DNA of 64,000 nt from Schistosoma mansoni. Its lineage: Eukaryota; Platyhelminthes; Trematoda; Strigeidida; Schistosomatidae. Where the stretch lies: positions 18,846,909-18,910,908 of the forward strand of contig NC_031502.1 in assembly GCF_000237925.1 (NCBI RefSeq), given 5' to 3'. The position numbers and the translations under genes were made by a program. The notes beneath the pieces were generated by a model that saw only the letters and a list, made by a program, of their open reading frames with translations, had not been told where the DNA came from and searched no databases. Of this stretch, positions 63,801 through 64,000 are shown piece after piece. Each line of letters opens with the position of its first letter. Position 1 is the stretch's first letter.

Positions 63801-63832
63801 GGAATCACTTCGAGAGATTTCAAGAAACCCAG
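51831..63832 (+). CDS. LARGE-like GT8 glycosyltransferase, copy B (runs off right edge)
   Basis: Four phase-0 exons: 51831-52004 (58 codons), 52708-53016 (103), 60037-60132 (32) and 63749-63832 (28). Donors are GTAAGA, GTAAGT, GTATGT and GTTAGT; all acceptors end in AG after a T-rich tract. Exon 1 encodes a signal anchor (about residues 14-27, FFYIIVIILLITW) followed by nine Tyr from a TAT microsatellite. Exon 2 has VHIAILIDG and a Cys insertion (NCCIYDLC). Exon 3 (LQWIVSKHPAG...) aligns with SWIPNKHYSG of human LARGE1. Exon 4 carries VIVLDLDMILNTNIVELW, matching VIVLDTDITFATDIAELW with the metal-binding DxD as DLD. The family adds xylose and glucuronic acid to alpha-dystroglycan glycans in the Golgi. 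No stem exon equivalent to copy A exon 2 was found. The start is the first ATG giving the anchor in frame with the donor. Confidence 0.8.
51914..51944 (+). repeat. (TTA)n microsatellite inside exon 1 of LARGE-like copy B
   Basis: About ten TTA units read in the TAT frame, giving a run of nine Tyr just after the membrane segment. Copy A has no such run. Length changes by whole units would stay in frame, so the tract may vary between individuals. Confidence 0.75.
53017..54683. other. Intron 2 of LARGE-like copy B, first part
   Basis: No exon or repeat is recognised. The minus-strand frame 54498-54220 has no motif. Confidence 0.4.
54684..54900 (+). other. Exon-like open stretch inside intron 2
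   Basis: The acceptor CTAATTTTATTTAG (ending 54683) precedes an open frame encoding NYSRTNKSCRTNCSSIGRP and later VQKKRREPTSLSGLDSILKT. A GT follows near 54898. The reading phase does not fit the flanking LARGE-like exons, and human LARGE has no insertion at this point. It could be an alternative exon, part of another gene, or chance. Confidence 0.2.
55825..56082 (-). mobile_element. Penelope-like element remnant (GIY-YIG domain end)
   Basis: The minus-strand frame encodes SDALAIRKFDFTLYVQRDLT near its end. This resembles the C-terminal signature of Penelope-like endonucleases (EALAIxKLKPxLCVQ). Only about 85 residues remain. It lies in intron 2 of LARGE-like copy B, in opposite orientation to the gene. 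Confidence 0.55.
58005..58119 (+). other. Exon-like open stretch inside intron 2
   Basis: The interval is bounded by GACTTTTACAG and GTAAAT and is open for 38 codons (VEIILESELKLNAERGSNF near the end). Its length is not a multiple of three, so it cannot sit between the phase-0 LARGE-like exons without breaking the frame. Function unknown. Confidence 0.2.
58880..59244 (+). mobile_element. Solo LTR with perfect 5-bp target duplication
   Basis: A 365-bp unit starts TGTTGTATCC and ends GGGACACAACA. AAAAT flanks it on both sides (58875-58879 and 59245-59249). It shares the TATA-like GTGTATAAAC block and the TTTCTGGACTCAA block with the LTR family at 755-1607 and 20497-20985. There is no internal region. 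It sits in intron 2 of LARGE-like copy B in the sense orientation. It is a fossil left by LTR-LTR recombination. Confidence 0.8.
59250..60036. other. End of intron 2 of LARGE-like copy B
   Basis: AT-rich sequence ends in a T-rich tract and TTATAG acceptor. No repeat or exon is recognised. Confidence 0.4.
60133..62148. other. Intron 3 of LARGE-like copy B, first part
   Basis: AT-rich, with only short open frames and no motif. Nothing recognised. Confidence 0.4.
62150..62330 (-). mobile_element. tRNA-derived SINE with hammerhead, minus strand
   Basis: Minus-strand order: A box TGGTCTAGAGG (62318-62308), B box GGTTCGAATCT (62274-62264), hammerhead (62240-62195), then trailer GGTTTTCCATGATAGTCTAG. 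It is the left arm of a palindrome whose right arm is at 62440-62622. It is a relative of, but distinct from, the Sm-alpha copy at 43.9 kb. It lies in intron 3 of LARGE-like copy B. Confidence 0.85.
62195..62240 (-). ncRNA. Hammerhead ribozyme, minus strand
   Basis: Minus-strand core CTGAGGA (62235-62229), stem II GTCTCACAATAGGAC, GAA (62213-62211), GTC triplet (62204-62202). The invariant core is present. The 15.1/16.1 pair would be G-U, not A-U, which could slow cleavage. Confidence 0.65.
62440..62622 (+). mobile_element. tRNA-derived SINE with hammerhead, plus strand
   Basis: A box TGGTCTAGAGG (62451-62461) and B box GGTTCGAATCT (62495-62505) have tRNA-like spacing. They are followed by a hammerhead (62525-62580) and trailer GGTTTTCCATGGTGGTCTAG to about 62622. 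It is in sense orientation within intron 3 of LARGE-like copy B. Confidence 0.85.
62525..62580 (+). ncRNA. Hammerhead ribozyme, plus strand, intronic sense orientation
   Basis: Core CTGAGGA (62534-62540), stem II GTCTCACAATAGGAC, GAA (62556-62558), GTC triplet (62565-62567) in CGGCCGTCC. The invariant core is present with a G-U pair next to the cleavage site. If active in the LARGE-like pre-mRNA it would cut within intron 3. Confidence 0.65.
62623..63748. other. End of intron 3 of LARGE-like copy B
   Basis: AT-rich sequence ends in TTTATGTTCCAG, the acceptor of exon 4. Nothing else is recognised. Confidence 0.4.
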
Positions 63833-64000
63833 GTTAGTTACATGCAATTTCAAAGATTTAGAGTTCTGATTTTTTTTGATTTCGAATTATTGGTTCTGAT
63901 ATTTAGTTATTTTATTTTAAGACTTTCTAAGCGTAATTTTGTATTAACTGAAAACTAGTTAAGGCTTAACTCGACCATGTCTAACATAAGTAGAAGTGAA

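Overview
The window looks like nuclear DNA of a blood fluke (Schistosomatidae, probably Schistosoma). It is AT-rich, its genes are split by introns of very uneven length, and it is full of schistosome-type repeats. These include Sm-alpha-like tRNA-derived SINEs that carry hammerhead ribozymes, RTE (SR2-type) and CR1-type LINEs, a BEL/Pao LTR element, solo LTRs and a Penelope-like remnant. No prokaryotic features are seen. Identifications rest on remembered protein families and motifs, not on searches.

Four host gene models can be supported. (1) A minus-strand LARGE-like GT8 glycosyltransferase 5' half (2136-3639) runs off the left edge. (2) A plus-strand EXOSC4/RRP41 exosome ring subunit (16045-19547) is essentially complete, apart from one short exon whose splice phase I cannot resolve. 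(3) A minus-strand gene (22004-26084) has a consistent three-exon model for about 236 residues; it is not firmly identified, and a distant likeness to the Mediator subunit MED17 C-terminus is only a suggestion. (4) A second, plus-strand LARGE-like gene (51831-63832) runs off the right edge. The two LARGE-like genes are paralogues lying head to head about 48 kb apart. They share a type II membrane anchor and the first GT8 exon, including a lineage-specific Cys-Cys insertion.

Layout: 0.75-1.6 kb fold-back LTR pair; 2.1-3.6 kb LARGE-like gene A; 5.0-5.15 kb 50-bp tandem repeat; 5.2-11.9 kb BEL/Pao element; 12.2-15.7 kb decayed RTE and two tail-to-tail CR1 LINE pieces; 16.0-19.5 kb EXOSC4 with an 0.8-kb fold-back repeat in its last intron; 20.5 kb solo LTR; 22.0-26.1 kb unidentified gene with SINE and LINE debris in its long intron; 26-31 kb mostly featureless; 31.2-35.2 kb decayed CR1 LINE interrupted by a 0.5-kb SINE-like unit; 37.5-39.5 kb decayed RTE LINE; 43.9-44.5 kb and 51.0-51.5 kb Sm-alpha/hammerhead fold-backs; 51.8-63.8 kb LARGE-like gene B, whose introns hold a Penelope remnant, a solo LTR with perfect target duplication, and a pair of opposed hammerhead SINEs.

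The most unusual theme is repeated fold-back architecture. At least five loci are long inverted repeats made of retroelement parts, and two of them place two hammerhead ribozymes with intact cores on opposite strands of one palindrome. One such palindrome lies inside an intron of the LARGE-like gene, so one ribozyme should be transcribed in the pre-mRNA sense.
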